A stretch of 59,500 nucleotides of DNA from Lysobacteraceae bacterium NML91-0213. GTDB lineage: Bacteria > Pseudomonadota > Gammaproteobacteria > Xanthomonadales > Xanthomonadaceae. Below are positions 38,429-48,201 of the stretch, piece by piece. The stretch covers positions 647,574 through 707,073 of the forward strand of contig NWQL01000001.1 of NCBI GenBank assembly GCA_002798175.1, read 5' to 3'. Each line of letters begins with the position of its first letter. Position 1 is the first letter of the stretch. The position numbers and the translations under genes were made by a program. The notes beneath the pieces are model-generated. The model ran no database searches, had not been told where the DNA came from, and worked only from the letters and a program-made list of their open reading frames with translations.

Positions 38429-38434
38429 TACAAT
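38429..38434 (+). promoter_or_regulatory. TACAAT -10-like element of purT
   Basis: TACAAT ends 28 nt before the purT ATG. The same hexamer stands at 28-29 nt spacing before queA and tgt. No -35 recognisable. Confidence 0.4.
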
Positions 38435-38462
38435 GGCGCCCCGCCATCCGCAGGTCCGCACC

Positions 38463-39677
38463 ATGCTCCGTCTCGGCACGCCGCTGTCCCCCTCCGCCAC
38501 CCGCGTCCTGCTCCTCGGCTCGGGCGAACTCGGCAAGGAGGTGGCGATCGAGCTGCAGCGCTTCGGCGTCGAAGTGATTGCGGTCGACCGCTATGCCGAT
38601 GCGCCGGCCATGCAGGTTGCCCACCGCAGCCACGTGATCGACATGCTCGACGGTGCCGCGGTGCGCGCGCTGGTCGAGCGCGAGCGCCCGCACCTGGTGG
38701 TGCCGGAGATCGAGGCCATCCATACGCCCACACTGGAGGCGATCGAGCGCGAATCGGCGGCCGCCGGCACGCCGGTGCGGGTGGTGCCGACCGCGCGCGC
38801 GGCGCGCCTGACCATGGACCGCGAGGGCATCCGCCGGCTGGCGGCGGAAACCCTGGGCCTGCCGACCTCGCCGTACCGCTTCGTCGACACCGTCGAGGAT
38901 TACCGCGCCGCGGTCGCCGCGGTCGGCCTGCCGTGCGTGGTCAAGCCGGTGATGTCGTCGTCGGGCAAGGGCCAGTCGCTGGTGCGCGAGGCCGGCGACG
39001 TGCAGCGTGCATGGGATTACGCGCAGACCGGTGGCCGCGCCGGCGCCGGACGGGTGATCGTCGAGGGCTTCGTCGATTTCGACTACGAGATCACCCTGCT
39101 GACCGTGCGCCACGCCGGCGGCACCGCGTTCTGCGCGCCGATCGGCCACCTGCAGCGCGACGGCGACTATCGCGAGAGCTGGCAGCCGCAGCCGATGTCG
39201 GCACAGGCGCTGGCACGTTCGCGCGACATCGCGCGCGCGATCACCGACGACCTCGGCGGCTGGGGCGTGTTCGGGGTGGAGCTGTTCGTGAAGGGCGACG
39301 AGGTGTGGTTCTCCGAAGTGTCGCCGCGTCCGCACGACACCGGCCTGGTCACCCTGGCCTCGCAGGAACTGAGCGAATTCGCCCTGCATGCGCGTGCCAT
39401 CCTCGGCCTGCCGGTGCCGGTCGATGCCGACGGCAGCGTGGCCACGCTGGGTGCCTCGGCATCGTGTGCGCTGCTGGCCGAAGGCCATGGCGTGCCGGTG
39501 TTCACCGGCATCGAGGCCGCGCTCGAGGCGCCCGATACCGCGCTGCGGCTGTTCGGCAAGCCGCGGGTCGAAGGCCAGCGGCGGGTCGGGGTGACGCTCG
39601 CCCGGGGTACCGATGTGGACGCCGCCCGGGCGGTGGCGCGCGAGGCTGCCGCGGCGCTGACGATCGCGCTCGACTGA
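38463..39677 (+). CDS. purT: formate-dependent phosphoribosylglycinamide formyltransferase PurT
   Basis: 404 residues, ATP-grasp enzyme. [20 protein letters not shown] (16-35) is the N-terminal nucleotide-fold start; [13 protein letters not shown] is the ATP-grasp loop and [12 protein letters not shown] carries the metal-binding residues. It makes formyl-GAR from GAR, formate and ATP, the folate-independent step 3 of purine synthesis. Monocistronic and divergent from the SPFH operon, with promoters overlapping in the 122-nt gap. Confidence 0.95.
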   Translation: MLRLGTPLSPSATRVLLLGSGELGKEVAIELQRFGVEVIAVDRYADAPAMQVAHRSHVIDMLDGAAVRALVERERPHLVVPEIEAIHTPTLEAIERESAAAGTPVRVVPTARAARLTMDREGIRRLAAETLGLPTSPYRFVDTVEDYRAAVAAVGLPCVVKPVMSSSGKGQSLVREAGDVQRAWDYAQTGGRAGAGRVIVEGFVDFDYEITLLTVRHAGGTAFCAPIGHLQRDGDYRESWQPQPMSAQALARSRDIARAITDDLGGWGVFGVELFVKGDEVWFSEVSPRPHDTGLVTLASQELSEFALHARAILGLPVPVDADGSVATLGASASCALLAEGHGVPVFTGIEAALEAPDTALRLFGKPRVEGQRRVGVTLARGTDVDAARAVAREAAAALTIALD

Positions 39678-39823
39678 GCCGCCACCGGTCGTTCCGCGAT
39701 CCGCGCATGCCCGCCAGGCGCGGGCTGCGAACCCGGTCGCGTTCCGGTGCCGGCTAGGGTCGGCCCGGATGTCCAAGTGCGGTCCGCCCGTGACACTCGG
39801 GTCATCCACCGGAGACCCCTGCC

Positions 39824-40900
39824 ATGGCCATTTCCCCTGTCAGCGACCGCGTGTCCGGACCGGTCCTCCCGCAGCCGGCCGGCGGCCGCCACGAGATCGC
39901 CCGTGGCGAGACCCTGTCGGCGATCGCGGTGCGCTATGGCGTGCCGCTGGAGTCGTTGCTCGCGGCCAATCCGCGCGTGCTGAACCCCGATGTCATCTAC
40001 CCCGGCGATGTGATCGAGCTGCCGCAGGGCGGCCGCGGGCTGGAAGTGCGCAGCGGCGATACGCTGTCGGGGATCGCCGCGCGCGAGGGCATCGCACTGC
40101 GCGAGCTGGTCGCCGCCAACCCGTCGATCCGCAACCCCGACCTGATCCATCCCGGCCAATGGCTGGCGCTACCCGGCGCAGGCGTGGCGGCGCCCGGGCC
40201 CGCGCCCGGGCCATCGACGCCGGTCGCCGGACCCGGGGCACCGCCGCCCGCCGGGTCCGGCGACGGCCACGTCCCCGGCGGACTGTCGGAACGCTACGAG
40301 ACCGGTGGCCGTGGCCCCGGCACGGTCTCCACCGGGCAGGGTGATCCGGGTGGCGTGTCCTACGGCAGCTACCAGCTGGCGACCAACCGCGGGCGGCCGC
40401 AGGAGTTCCTCGCCAACGAGGGCGCGCGCTGGGCGGGTGAATTCGCGGGTGCCGCGCCGGGCAGCGCGGGCTTCAGCTCCACCTGGCGCGCGATCGCCGC
40501 GCGCGAACCCGATGCCTTTGCCGCTGCCCAGCACGCATTCATCGAACGCACCCACTACGACGTGCAGATGGCCCACGTCGAACGCAACAGTGGCGTCGAC
40601 CTTGCCACGCGCTCGCCGGCGGTACGCGACGCGGTGTGGTCCACCGCGGTACAGCACGGCCCGCAGACCGCGGTGGTCAACCGCGCGATCGCCAACGTCG
40701 AGGCACGCGGCATCCGACCGGCCGATGGCGAGGCCTATGACCGCGCGTTGATCGATGCCATCTACGATGAGCGTGGGCGTCGCGACGGAAACGGCAACAT
40801 GGTCTATTTCAGCAGTTCCCCGGCATCCACCCAGCAGAGCGTGGCCAACCGCTTCGCCAGCGAACGCGCCGATGCGCTCGCCATGCTGGAGGGCCGCTGA
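39824..40900 (+). CDS. protein with two LysM domains and a lysozyme-like (chitosanase-fold) domain
   Basis: 358 residues. LysM domains at about 22-67 and 72-117, a Pro/Gly/Ala linker (118-150), then a domain starting LSERYETGGRGPGTVSTGQGD (shortened: Glu159 in YETGG) with SYGSYQLA. That pattern occurs in phage endolysins and in effector domains of VgrG or tail-spike type; Glu159 is the likely catalytic acid. No signal peptide, so export would need a specialised route or lysis. A lipoprotein gene follows after 1 nt. Confidence 0.72.
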   Translation: MAISPVSDRVSGPVLPQPAGGRHEIARGETLSAIAVRYGVPLESLLAANPRVLNPDVIYPGDVIELPQGGRGLEVRSGDTLSGIAAREGIALRELVAANPSIRNPDLIHPGQWLALPGAGVAAPGPAPGPSTPVAGPGAPPPAGSGDGHVPGGLSERYETGGRGPGTVSTGQGDPGGVSYGSYQLATNRGRPQEFLANEGARWAGEFAGAAPGSAGFSSTWRAIAAREPDAFAAAQHAFIERTHYDVQMAHVERNSGVDLATRSPAVRDAVWSTAVQHGPQTAVVNRAIANVEARGIRPADGEAYDRALIDAIYDERGRRDGNGNMVYFSSSPASTQQSVANRFASERADALAMLEGR

Positions 40901-40901
40901 C

Positions 40902-41372
40902 ATGCGCGATACACCCATGCGCCGGCTGCGAGACGCGGGTGTGGTGGCGATGGCGCTTGGCGCGGCACCGCTGCTTGCGGCCTGCGCGCAGGAGGTTCCG
41001 GGCGCCCGGGCGTCGGCCGACGGGGACCCTGCCGGCATCTGGCAGCTGGAAGGCGCGCGCCAGGGCACGCTGGAGCTCGCGCGGCAGGGTGGGGAATGGG
41101 AGGTTGCCGTCGTCGCCGGCGGCGACCCTGCCGATGGGCCCGGCGTAGCCGCCGACTGCGAGGTGCGGGCGCGCGGGCCGTTGCGGGAGGGCCGTATCGA
41201 AGCGCCAGTGGTGCCGTTTGAAAGCGACATCAACAGCGTGAGCGCAGCGGACCTCGAGGCCGAGCCCGCCCAGGTGCGCGTCGAGTTCGACGGCGATGTC
41301 GCCCGGGTCAGCAGCGATTACCGCGGCTGCGGGCTGGGTGGCGGTGTCAACGGCACCTATCGCAGGAAGTAG
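40902..41372 (+). CDS. putative lipoprotein paired with the LysM enzyme
   Basis: 156 residues. Signal peptide with lipobox LLAAC (Cys28). The mature part is acidic beta-rich sequence (GIWQLEGARQGTLELARQGG), with two Cys (in DCEV and RGCGL) that could form a disulphide. I recognise no family. It starts 1 nt after the LysM gene stop, so the two are co-expressed; an inhibitor or immunity function would suit a periplasmic lipoprotein next to a wall hydrolase, but this is inference. Confidence 0.65.
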   Translation: MRDTPMRRLRDAGVVAMALGAAPLLAACAQEVPGARASADGDPAGIWQLEGARQGTLELARQGGEWEVAVVAGGDPADGPGVAADCEVRARGPLREGRIEAPVVPFESDINSVSAADLEAEPAQVRVEFDGDVARVSSDYRGCGLGGGVNGTYRRK

Positions 41373-41428
41373 GCGGGCCCGGGCGCGACCTCGCTGCGCG
41401 CGGGGTCACCCCCACTGATGCATCCGCC

Positions 41429-42643
41429 TCAGGGTGCGAGGTCGACCCACACCAGCCGGTGGTCCGACCCATCGACGAGCTCTGCGCCCGCTTCGCCGGG
41501 GGCGGGCCAGTAGACACCGGTGCCGGCCAGGTGCATGCCGGTGGACGGCAGTGCGTAGTCCAGCCGGAGCACGCCGACCCGGCCCCCGAAGTCACCGGTG
41601 CCATGCGCGGGATTGCCGGCCCTGCCGGCGTGGGTGGCCGGAGCGGCACGCGCGGCGGCGATGGCGCCCGCGCTCGATGGCGTGGGATGGCGCACCACGC
41701 GCGGATGCCCGAGCAATGCGGTCACCGCCTCGTGCGTGCCATCGCCGTCGGCAGGATCGTTGTTGAGGTCGCCCAGGATCACGAAGCGCGCGTCCGCGGG
41801 CAGGCTCCCGCAGCGACCGGCGTCGTCGCACAGCCATGGCTTCGCGCCGGGGGTGATGTATTCCGCCCACAGGCGGTTCTCGTCGGCATTGCGGCGGCCA
41901 TTGCGATCCTCGGGGCCATCGAACACCGGCGGGGTGGGATGCGAGGCCAGCATGTGCACGGTGCCCAGCGGCGTGTGCACCGGCACGTCCCAGTGCGACT
42001 TCGACGACAGCCGCAGTTGCGACCACACCGCATCACTGTGGAATGGACGGCCATCCGGCCAATGCGGCCGGCGCGCATCGGGCAGCGTGCTCCAGCGCAG
42101 CCGCTGGAAGGTACGTGCGCGCGCGCTGTCGATCGGATAACGCGACAGCAGCAGCATCCCGTACTGGCCCGGGTGCAGACCGTAGCCCCAGGCATCATTG
42201 CCGTAGGCGCGGCCTTCGCGGCCCACCTGGCCGTCGCCGTCGAGGTCCAGCCCGCTGGCGACGCCGGTATTGACCGGCGCGAAGTAGCGGTACGGATAGT
42301 GCAGCGCGGCGCCGCCGCCGGCCTGCGCTACCTCGAGGTAGTCGCGCTGGAACAGATCGGCTGCGCGCCCCTCGGGGTCGAAGTCGAACTCGTTGATGAG
42401 CACCACGTCGGGACGCACGCGCTGCAACACCGCGGCCACCTTGCGGGCGTCGGCATCGCCGGCGTCGAGCCGTGCCACCAGCCCACCGGCGGTCTCGGCA
42501 TACAGGGATGCGTTGTAGGTGGCAACGCGCAGATGGGAATCGGACATGGCACGGCGATAGGCGGCGGGATCGCCGTGGACGTTGACGCGCACGCAGCCGG
42601 CAAGCAGCACGGGCGCAACCAGCAGGAGCAGCAGTCGCATCAT
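41429..42643 (-). CDS. endonuclease/exonuclease/phosphatase-fold lipoprotein
   Basis: 404 residues. Lipobox LLAGC (Cys17). EEP-fold motifs: Asn in ATYNAS, Glu in INEFDFD, His in ASHPTPP, GDLNNDP and the final [10 protein letters not shown]. Secreted EEP proteins of this size are nucleases or phosphodiesterases/phosphatases. Its ATG (42643) overlaps the bpt stop (ATGA), so it closes the PAP2-bpt-EEP operon. A second ATG follows directly at 42640. Confidence 0.82.
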   Translation of the reverse strand: MMRLLLLLVAPVLLAGCVRVNVHGDPAAYRRAMSDSHLRVATYNASLYAETAGGLVARLDAGDADARKVAAVLQRVRPDVVLINEFDFDPEGRAADLFQRDYLEVAQAGGGAALHYPYRYFAPVNTGVASGLDLDGDGQVGREGRAYGNDAWGYGLHPGQYGMLLLSRYPIDSARARTFQRLRWSTLPDARRPHWPDGRPFHSDAVWSQLRLSSKSHWDVPVHTPLGTVHMLASHPTPPVFDGPEDRNGRRNADENRLWAEYITPGAKPWLCDDAGRCGSLPADARFVILGDLNNDPADGDGTHEAVTALLGHPRVVRHPTPSSAGAIAAARAAPATHAGRAGNPAHGTGDFGGRVGVLRLDYALPSTGMHLAGTGVYWPAPGEAGAELVDGSDHRLVWVDLAP

Positions 42644-43380
42644 CGGGTGGGGTCGTCCTCGCACATGTCGCGCCAGCCGCGGCCGTCGAAGCGTTCGAGC
42701 GGGCGGAAGCGGCGTTTGTAGTCCATCTTGCCGTGGCCGTCGATCCAGTACCCCAGGTACAGGTGCCGGCGGCCGTCGCGGCGGGCCCATTCGATCTGCC
42801 GCAGGATCGCCAGCGTGCCAAGTCCGCGTGCGGCCTCGTCGGGCTCGTAGAAGGTGTAGACCGCCGACAATGCGTCCTCGACCAGATCGGTGACCGCGAC
42901 CGCCAGCAGCCGGCCACCGGCGCGCAGTTCCAGGAAGCGCGCCTCGGCCCAGCGGCCGAGCAGGAACTGGTCGAACTCGACTGCCCCGTGGCTGTCCATG
43001 CCACCGCCGGGATGGCGTGCCTGCAGGTAGCGGCGATACAGCGCCAGGCGCTCGTCGTCGCGGCCGGCCGGCCGCACGCGTGCCTCGACATCGCCGTTGC
43101 GGGCGAGACAGCGGCGCTGGCTGCGATCGGGGCGGTACCGGTCCAACGGGATGCGCACCGGCACGCAGGCGCGGCAGCCGGCGCAGTGCGGGCGGTAGAC
43201 GATGTCGCCGGAGCGGCGGAAGCCCCACTGCAGTGCCTGCCCGTAGAACGCCGGCAGGCGGGCATCGCGGGGATCGAGCACCAGGTCGCGTGCCTCGCGT
43301 TCGGGCCAGTACCCGCAGGCGTGGGTGCCGGTGTGGAACAGGCGCAGGTTGTCGCTGGCCGAACTCACGGCATGCTCCAT
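42640..43380 (-). CDS. bpt: aspartate/glutamate leucyltransferase (Bpt)
   Basis: 246 residues. The N-terminal [20 protein letters not shown] and the Cys cluster [20 protein letters not shown] (in part) are the Bpt/ATE1 signature, and [20 protein letters not shown] is the transferase core. It adds Leu to N-terminal Asp or Glu, sending proteins to ClpS/ClpAP. ATG 43380 overlaps the PAP2 gene by 16 nt; a GTG at 43368 with a 4-nt overlap is the alternative. Confidence 0.92.
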   Translation of the reverse strand: MEHAVSSASDNLRLFHTGTHACGYWPEREARDLVLDPRDARLPAFYGQALQWGFRRSGDIVYRPHCAGCRACVPVRIPLDRYRPDRSQRRCLARNGDVEARVRPAGRDDERLALYRRYLQARHPGGGMDSHGAVEFDQFLLGRWAEARFLELRAGGRLLAVAVTDLVEDALSAVYTFYEPDEAARGLGTLAILRQIEWARRDGRRHLYLGYWIDGHGKMDYKRRFRPLERFDGRGWRDMCEDDPTR

Positions 43381-43934
43381 CCGGCGACGATGCCGGCGGC
43401 CACGCCCACCGCGCTGCCGGCCACGACGTCACGCGGGGCGTGGCGGGCCAGCACCAGCCGCGAGGCAATGATCGCGAGCGCGAACAGCAGCATCGCGATC
43501 CCCGCTGCCGGCTGCCAGGCTCCCAGCAACAGCGCCGCGTACACGGCGAACGCGGCATGCAGCGAGAGCTTGCACCAGCGCGTGGTCAGCAGGGCGACGG
43601 CGATGATCGCCGCCGCCAGCACCAGCCGTAGCGACAGCCATGGCTGGGGCAACGCAAGCAGCGCCCCGGTCGCGAACAGCGGCAGCAGGAACACGTTGAG
43701 GCTGCGGCGCTCGTGCACGTGACTGGCATCCACATGCCGCCAGTGCCCGCGGCGCACGCGCCACCACGACCATCCCAGCACCAGCGCCGCGCATACGGCG
43801 ATCCCGGTGGCGGCCCGTGCGATGCCGGCCGGGTCGATGGCGGCCATCGGCAGCAGCAACGCGAGCGGCAGCACCAGCAGCGGATGGCCCAGGATCGACA
43901 CGAACCGGGCCGGCAGGGCGGAAAAGGGCGGCAT
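43365..43934 (-). CDS. PAP2-family membrane phosphatase
   Basis: 189 residues with five or six membrane helices. The phosphatase motifs are present in variant form: KLSLHAAF (normally PSGH) and [20 protein letters not shown] (SR-x5-H-x3-D). The first K-x6-RP motif is not clear. Likely acts on lipid phosphates such as undecaprenyl pyrophosphate or phosphatidic acid. First gene of the PAP2-bpt-EEP unit. Confidence 0.78.
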   Translation of the reverse strand: MPPFSALPARFVSILGHPLLVLPLALLLPMAAIDPAGIARAATGIAVCAALVLGWSWWRVRRGHWRHVDASHVHERRSLNVFLLPLFATGALLALPQPWLSLRLVLAAAIIAVALLTTRWCKLSLHAAFAVYAALLLGAWQPAAGIAMLLFALAIIASRLVLARHAPRDVVAGSAVGVAAGIVAGWSMP

Positions 43935-44077
43935 CGCGGCAAGGATACCGGAGCGGTTCGCGCCGCCTGCGACTGTCGCCCGACTGAACGCGACCGGCCG
44001 CTGGTCAACGTACACGGGCGGCAGGGCGTTGTTGGTGTCACCAGCGGCACATCACGCCGCATCCGGAGACAGGCTCG

Positions 44078-44791
44078 ATGAAGATCCACATGCTCGCCGC
44101 CGCCACCCTGGCCCTGGCGGCCGCCGCAGGCCTGCACGCCGCGCCGCCGGCGGACCAGGCGCCGCGCGCGACACGCACGCTGCAGCTCGACAGCAACAAC
44201 GACGGGGTCGTCGATCGCGCCGAGGCCGCCGCATCGCCCCGGCTGGCCGCCCGCTTCGATGCCCTCGATGCCAATGGCGACGGTCGCCTGCAGCGTGACG
44301 AGCTGCGCGGTGCATGGAAGGGACATGGCCCGCGCGGTCACCGCGGCGGGCATGGCTCCGGTGGCATCGATGCATTGGCACGGCTGGATACCGATGGGGA
44401 CGGCCGCGTCAGCCGCGGCGAGCTGGAAGCGGCCAAGGCCGCGCGCGAGGCGCGTGCCGGTGCAAACCCGGAGCGGCACGCGCGCGCCGGACACGCTGCA
44501 CGGCCCGACCTGCTGGCGCAGTTCGACAGCATCGACCGCAACCGCGATGGGCTGCTGAGCCGCGGTGAGCTGCGCGGCTGGTCCGACGCCCAGCGCCCGC
44601 AGCGCGATGCCGCCATGCAGCGCCGCTTCGACGAGCGCTTCCGTGCCGCGGATCTCAACGGCGACGGCCGGCTCAGCCGGGTCGAGGTCGACGAGAAGAT
44701 GCCGCGGCTGTCGCCGCGCTTCGCCTGGATGGACGAGAACGCCGACGGCTTCCTCGACCGTAGCGAGGTCCGCCCGCAGCGCGGCCGCTGA
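44078..44791 (+). CDS. secreted EF-hand protein with six calcium loops
   Basis: 237 residues. Signal peptide (1-21), then six D-x-[DN]-x-DG loops at about 38-49, 64-75, 104-115, 153-164, 192-203 and 219-230 (for example DTDGDGRVSRGE). Gly/His- and Arg-rich linkers lie between pairs. It should bind Ca2+ in the periplasm or outside the cell. Prokaryotic EF-hand proteins of this type have no assigned role. Followed by a perfect 12-bp hairpin. Confidence 0.85.
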   Translation: MKIHMLAAATLALAAAAGLHAAPPADQAPRATRTLQLDSNNDGVVDRAEAAASPRLAARFDALDANGDGRLQRDELRGAWKGHGPRGHRGGHGSGGIDALARLDTDGDGRVSRGELEAAKAAREARAGANPERHARAGHAARPDLLAQFDSIDRNRDGLLSRGELRGWSDAQRPQRDAAMQRRFDERFRAADLNGDGRLSRVEVDEKMPRLSPRFAWMDENADGFLDRSEVRPQRGR

Positions 44792-44816
44792 ACCCGTCAC
44801 CTTCCGGCTGTCGTCG

Positions 44817-44844
44817 ACGCCCGCGCGGGAAACCGCGCGGGCGT
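44817..44844. terminator. bidirectional hairpin between the EF-hand and sigma-factor genes
   Basis: ACGCCCGCGCGG (44817-44828) and CCGCGCGGGCGT (44833-44844) form a perfect 12-bp stem with a GAAA tetraloop, between converging genes. Only a short T-run follows. Confidence 0.65.
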
Positions 44845-44889
44845 TGCCGTCCTGCCGCAGCGATCGGCTCCCGCGCGGGGGCGCGGCGG

Positions 44890-46032
44890 CTACCCCTGCA
44901 GATACACGAGCGCCAGCATGCCCGCGACGACGAGGTTGCTGATCAGCACCCCGCTGGGCCCCATCGACAACCGGTAACCAAGCGTGCGCCAGTAGGCATT
45001 GCGCGGGTTGCGCAGGGCGTCGCGCTCCACCAGCGGGTTCATGACCCGCGGCACCGGCACCAGCATGATGTAGTTGAGCACCACGAAACTGGCGCCGATG
45101 GCGGCGTACATCAGCACGCGGTTCTCGGCCAGCCAGGTGATGCCGACCAGGACGCCGCAGGCGAGTGCGGTCACCAGATAGGCGTCGTACGCCCGCAGGA
45201 TCGCGCGACGTTCGGTGGCGTTGTCGGCATAGCGGGCCAGCATGCGACGCAGCAGCCATGCGGTGATGACGCCGCTGAGCATGCCGGACGTCACCGCGCC
45301 GGCGGTGCCGAACACCAGCTTGCCGACCAGGCCACCGGCGACGGTGCTGCCGGTGGCCGCCATGCCGGCCGCCGCGGCCGGCTTGCTGATTCCGCCGAGT
45401 GCAGCGGTGACCGCGACCGCGAAGGTCGCGCCGGGGGCGGTGTTGCAGGCGAAGTCGCGGAAGCGCTCCAGCAGTTCGGTGCGCAGGCAGCGCCGCGCAC
45501 GCGACAGGCGCTTGCGGACCGCGGCATCCGACAGGCCCAGCAGCGAGGCCACCTGACGCGAGTTCTGCCCTTCGCGGTAGTACAGCAGCAGGACCTCGCG
45601 GCTGTCCTCGGGCAGTTCCGAGATCAGCTCGGCGGCGATCGCGTCGCGTTCCTGGTCGAGCAGGCGGCCGGCGGGGCACTGGTCGGGATCGGCCGCGCGC
45701 GCGATCGCAAGCTCGGCGGCCTCGCCATCGAGCGGGCGGTGGCGGCTGGCGCGCAGGTGGTCACGGGCGAGATTGCGGGTGATCTGCCGCAGCCAGGGCA
45801 GGAAGCTCGACGGGTTCTGCAGCCGTGGCAGGTGGCGCCACGCGGACAGGAAGGCTTCCTGGGCGATGTCCTGGCTGGTCGCCGGATCGCGGGTGATGGC
45901 CAGCGCCACCGCGGTGACGGTGTTCTGGCTGGCGGCAACGATGCGGCCGTAGGCATGCGCGTCGCCGCGCGAGGCGGCGGGCAGTTCGCGCGAGATCAGT
46001 TCGTCGATCGGGAGTGCGCAGGCAGCGTCCAT
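44890..46032 (-). CDS. ECF sigma factor fused to a C-terminal membrane domain
   Basis: 380 residues, twice the normal ECF length. Sigma region 2 (about 38-105; DPATSQDIAQEAFLSAWRHL) and region 4 (about 138-192; LPEDSREVLLLYYREGQNSR) are followed by about 185 residues with five hydrophobic helices. The sigma is thus tethered to the membrane, perhaps with its own regulation built in. No anti-sigma gene is adjacent. ATG 46032 is chosen; upstream in-frame sequence is Gly/Pro-rich and unlike coding sequence. Confidence 0.85.
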   Translation of the reverse strand: MDAACALPIDELISRELPAASRGDAHAYGRIVAASQNTVTAVALAITRDPATSQDIAQEAFLSAWRHLPRLQNPSSFLPWLRQITRNLARDHLRASRHRPLDGEAAELAIARAADPDQCPAGRLLDQERDAIAAELISELPEDSREVLLLYYREGQNSRQVASLLGLSDAAVRKRLSRARRCLRTELLERFRDFACNTAPGATFAVAVTAALGGISKPAAAAGMAATGSTVAGGLVGKLVFGTAGAVTSGMLSGVITAWLLRRMLARYADNATERRAILRAYDAYLVTALACGVLVGITWLAENRVLMYAAIGASFVVLNYIMLVPVPRVMNPLVERDALRNPRNAYWRTLGYRLSMGPSGVLISNLVVAGMLALVYLQG

Positions 46033-46143
46033 GGCGTATTCCGGTGCGGGCGGTCCTACCCCGACGGGGCGCGTGGCCGAGTGTGACCCGCGGTGGTGGC
46101 CCGTGCCACCCACGCCATCGCGCCGCAACCGGCGCAGGGTGGC

Positions 46144-46548
46144 TCAGACCGCCCAGATCGCCATCGCCGCGATCACCGCGATGACGATCAGCAGCACCCG
46201 ACGGAAGCGGCTGATCCGCTGCAGCGCCGACTGGGGCAGCACCGGCTCGGCCGGCACCTGTGGCAGCGCGTCGGCAGTGCCGGCCGGAGGCTGCGCGACC
46301 GGGCGCGTGGTCGGCCCGGACAGCCCGGCTTCGCGCATCAGCGCCCGTGCCCGCGGCTGGTCTTCGGAGTGGATCACCCATACCGCCGCCTGCGGGCCAT
46401 TGCCGGCACCGCGGTAGCTGAAGTGGCGGCGGCGGTTGCCGTGGTACGAGCGCCCGTTGGTGATGCGCACCGGGATGTCCTGTTCCTCGAGCCATTGCGC
46501 GACCTTTTCCACGTTCTCGAGCCGCGGGCTGCTGAAAACCTCTCTCAC
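46144..46548 (-). CDS. DUF2007-like protein with C-terminal membrane helix
   Basis: 134 residues from a GTG start. The N-terminal REVFSSPRLENVEKVAQWLE then IPVRITNG is a DUF2007 (putative signal-transducing) domain; a Pro-rich linker and one membrane helix (about 112-132) follow. Xanthomonas relatives are annotated as pathogenicity-like protein. It starts 16 nt after the tesB stop, so the two may be co-transcribed. Confidence 0.7.
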   Translation of the reverse strand: MREVFSSPRLENVEKVAQWLEEQDIPVRITNGRSYHGNRRRHFSYRGAGNGPQAAVWVIHSEDQPRARALMREAGLSGPTTRPVAQPPAGTADALPQVPAEPVLPQSALQRISRFRRVLLIVIAVIAAMAIWAV

Positions 46549-46564
46549 GTGCGTACAACCCCTG

Positions 46565-47464
46565 TCATTCGTGCGACGGCACCTGGGCCGCCGCCTGCGC
46601 ATCGCGGACGACGCGGATCAGCCCTTCCTGCGCGGTGCTGGCGACCAGGCGGCCGTTGCGGTCGTAGATCATCCCGCGGGCCAGGCCGCGCGAATCCTGC
46701 GCGCTCGGGCTGTCGATGGAATACAGCAGCCAGTCGTCCACCCGGAACGGGCGGTGGAACCACAGCGCATGGTCGAGCGAGGCCATCTGCACGTTCGGCT
46801 GGTAGTAGCTGATGCCGTGCGGGAAGGTGGCGGTGCCGAGCAGGTGGAAGTCCGACGCATAGGCCAGCAGCGCCCGGTGCAGTTCCGGCGCGTCGCCGAC
46901 AGGCTCGGCCAGGCGGAACCACACCTGCTGGTAGGGCGGCCGCTTGGGCGGGTTGAGCTCGTCGCGCGGATAGACATGGCGGAACTCGAACGGACCGCTG
47001 CGGCTGAGCCAGCGCTGCACCTTGATCGGCAGCGTCGCCAGCACCGCTTCGGGCACCGATGGCGATGCCGTGATGTCCTCCGGCGCGGGCACTTCCGGCA
47101 TCGACAGCTGGTGGGTGGCCGCGCCGTCCTCTTCGGCCTGGAACGACGCCGCGCAGAAGAAGATCACGCGCCCGTGCTGGATGGCCGTGACCCGGCGCAC
47201 CGAGAAACTGCCGCCTTCGCGCGTGCGGTCGACCTCGTACACGATCGGATGGTCGACATCGCCGGCGCGCAGGAAGTACGCGTGCAGCGAATGCGCGGTG
47301 CGCGGCTGCGCCAGCGTCGCCTGGGCGGCGGACAGCGCCTGCCCCAGCACCTGCCCGCCGAACACGTATTTCGTGCCGATGTCGCGGCTCTGGCCGCGGA
47401 ACAGGTCGTTTTCCAGGCGTTCGAGCGTCAGCAGCTCGACCAGTTCGGCCACGTGTGGGTTCAT
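46565..47464 (-). CDS. tesB: acyl-CoA thioesterase II
   Basis: 299 residues, double hot-dog fold. YVFGGQVLGQALSAA (33-47) and HSLHAYFLRAGD are the first domain; MASLDHALWFHRPF carries the catalytic Asp, and STAQEGLIR the Gln of the TesB Asp-Thr-Gln site. Hydrolyses medium and long acyl-CoA. ATG 47464. Confidence 0.93.
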   Translation of the reverse strand: MNPHVAELVELLTLERLENDLFRGQSRDIGTKYVFGGQVLGQALSAAQATLAQPRTAHSLHAYFLRAGDVDHPIVYEVDRTREGGSFSVRRVTAIQHGRVIFFCAASFQAEEDGAATHQLSMPEVPAPEDITASPSVPEAVLATLPIKVQRWLSRSGPFEFRHVYPRDELNPPKRPPYQQVWFRLAEPVGDAPELHRALLAYASDFHLLGTATFPHGISYYQPNVQMASLDHALWFHRPFRVDDWLLYSIDSPSAQDSRGLARGMIYDRNGRLVASTAQEGLIRVVRDAQAAAQVPSHE

Positions 47465-47534
47465 GCGGAGGGCAGCGCGGAAGGACCGCGGATTATAGGC
47501 GGCGCGTCCTGCATCGCCGGCAACGGTCGACCGC

Positions 47535-48110
47535 TCAGTCCGCGGGGGGCAGGCGCTCGAGCCCGCAGGCCGCCAGGACCCGCGCCCAGGGAAACAGCGG
47601 GCCCGGGTCGACCTTGCGCGCCACGCTGCGTGCGGGATCGTCGCTGGCGGCGACGCGTTCGGTGTCGAGGTCCTCGTGCCCGGCGATGAGGCGCAGGCCG
47701 GGCAGGGTGGCGCGCAGGTGGGCGAGCAGTGCCAGGAGGGCATCGATCTGCGCCGCGGTGTAGGGCTCGGTCATCGCCTGGTGGGCGCTGTCGTACCAGT
47801 GCGGATAGCGGCCGGTGTTGACCAGCTCGATCCCCACCGAACGCGGATTCCAGCCGCGCACGTGGTGCGCCATCCGGTCCGCCGGCACGTATTCGCACAG
47901 GCTGCCGTCACGATCGACGTACCAGTGCCCGGCAGCGCCGGTGCCGGCGTCCGGATACAGCACGCGTTCGCCGTATTCGCGCGCCATCGCCATGTCGGGC
48001 AGCTCGGTGCAGTGGATCACCACCAGGTCGATGTCGGCGAGGTCGCGGTTCCGCAGCCGCCCCACGTAGGGCAGGTGGTCGATCCGGATCGCGGGCGGCA
48101 CTGTGCTCAC
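47535..48110 (-). CDS. N-acetylmuramoyl-L-alanine amidase, AmpD-like
   Basis: 191 residues from GTG 48110. Zinc ligands His33 (VVIHCTE), His145 (IAGHEDLD) and Asp168 (KVDPG) match AmpD positions. RMAHHVRGWNPRSVGIELVN is the substrate-side core. No signal peptide, in line with a cytosolic AmpD that cleaves anhydro-muropeptides in wall recycling. Confidence 0.87.
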   Translation of the reverse strand: MSTVPPAIRIDHLPYVGRLRNRDLADIDLVVIHCTELPDMAMAREYGERVLYPDAGTGAAGHWYVDRDGSLCEYVPADRMAHHVRGWNPRSVGIELVNTGRYPHWYDSAHQAMTEPYTAAQIDALLALLAHLRATLPGLRLIAGHEDLDTERVAASDDPARSVARKVDPGPLFPWARVLAACGLERLPPAD

Positions 48111-48201
48111 GCGGCCGATGCTAGCAGCAGCGGGGCGTGCGGCACGCCGGAGTCGATGCGCCTCCTGTGGTGGCAGGGTCCGCCTGCTAGCATTTCGCCG
48201 C

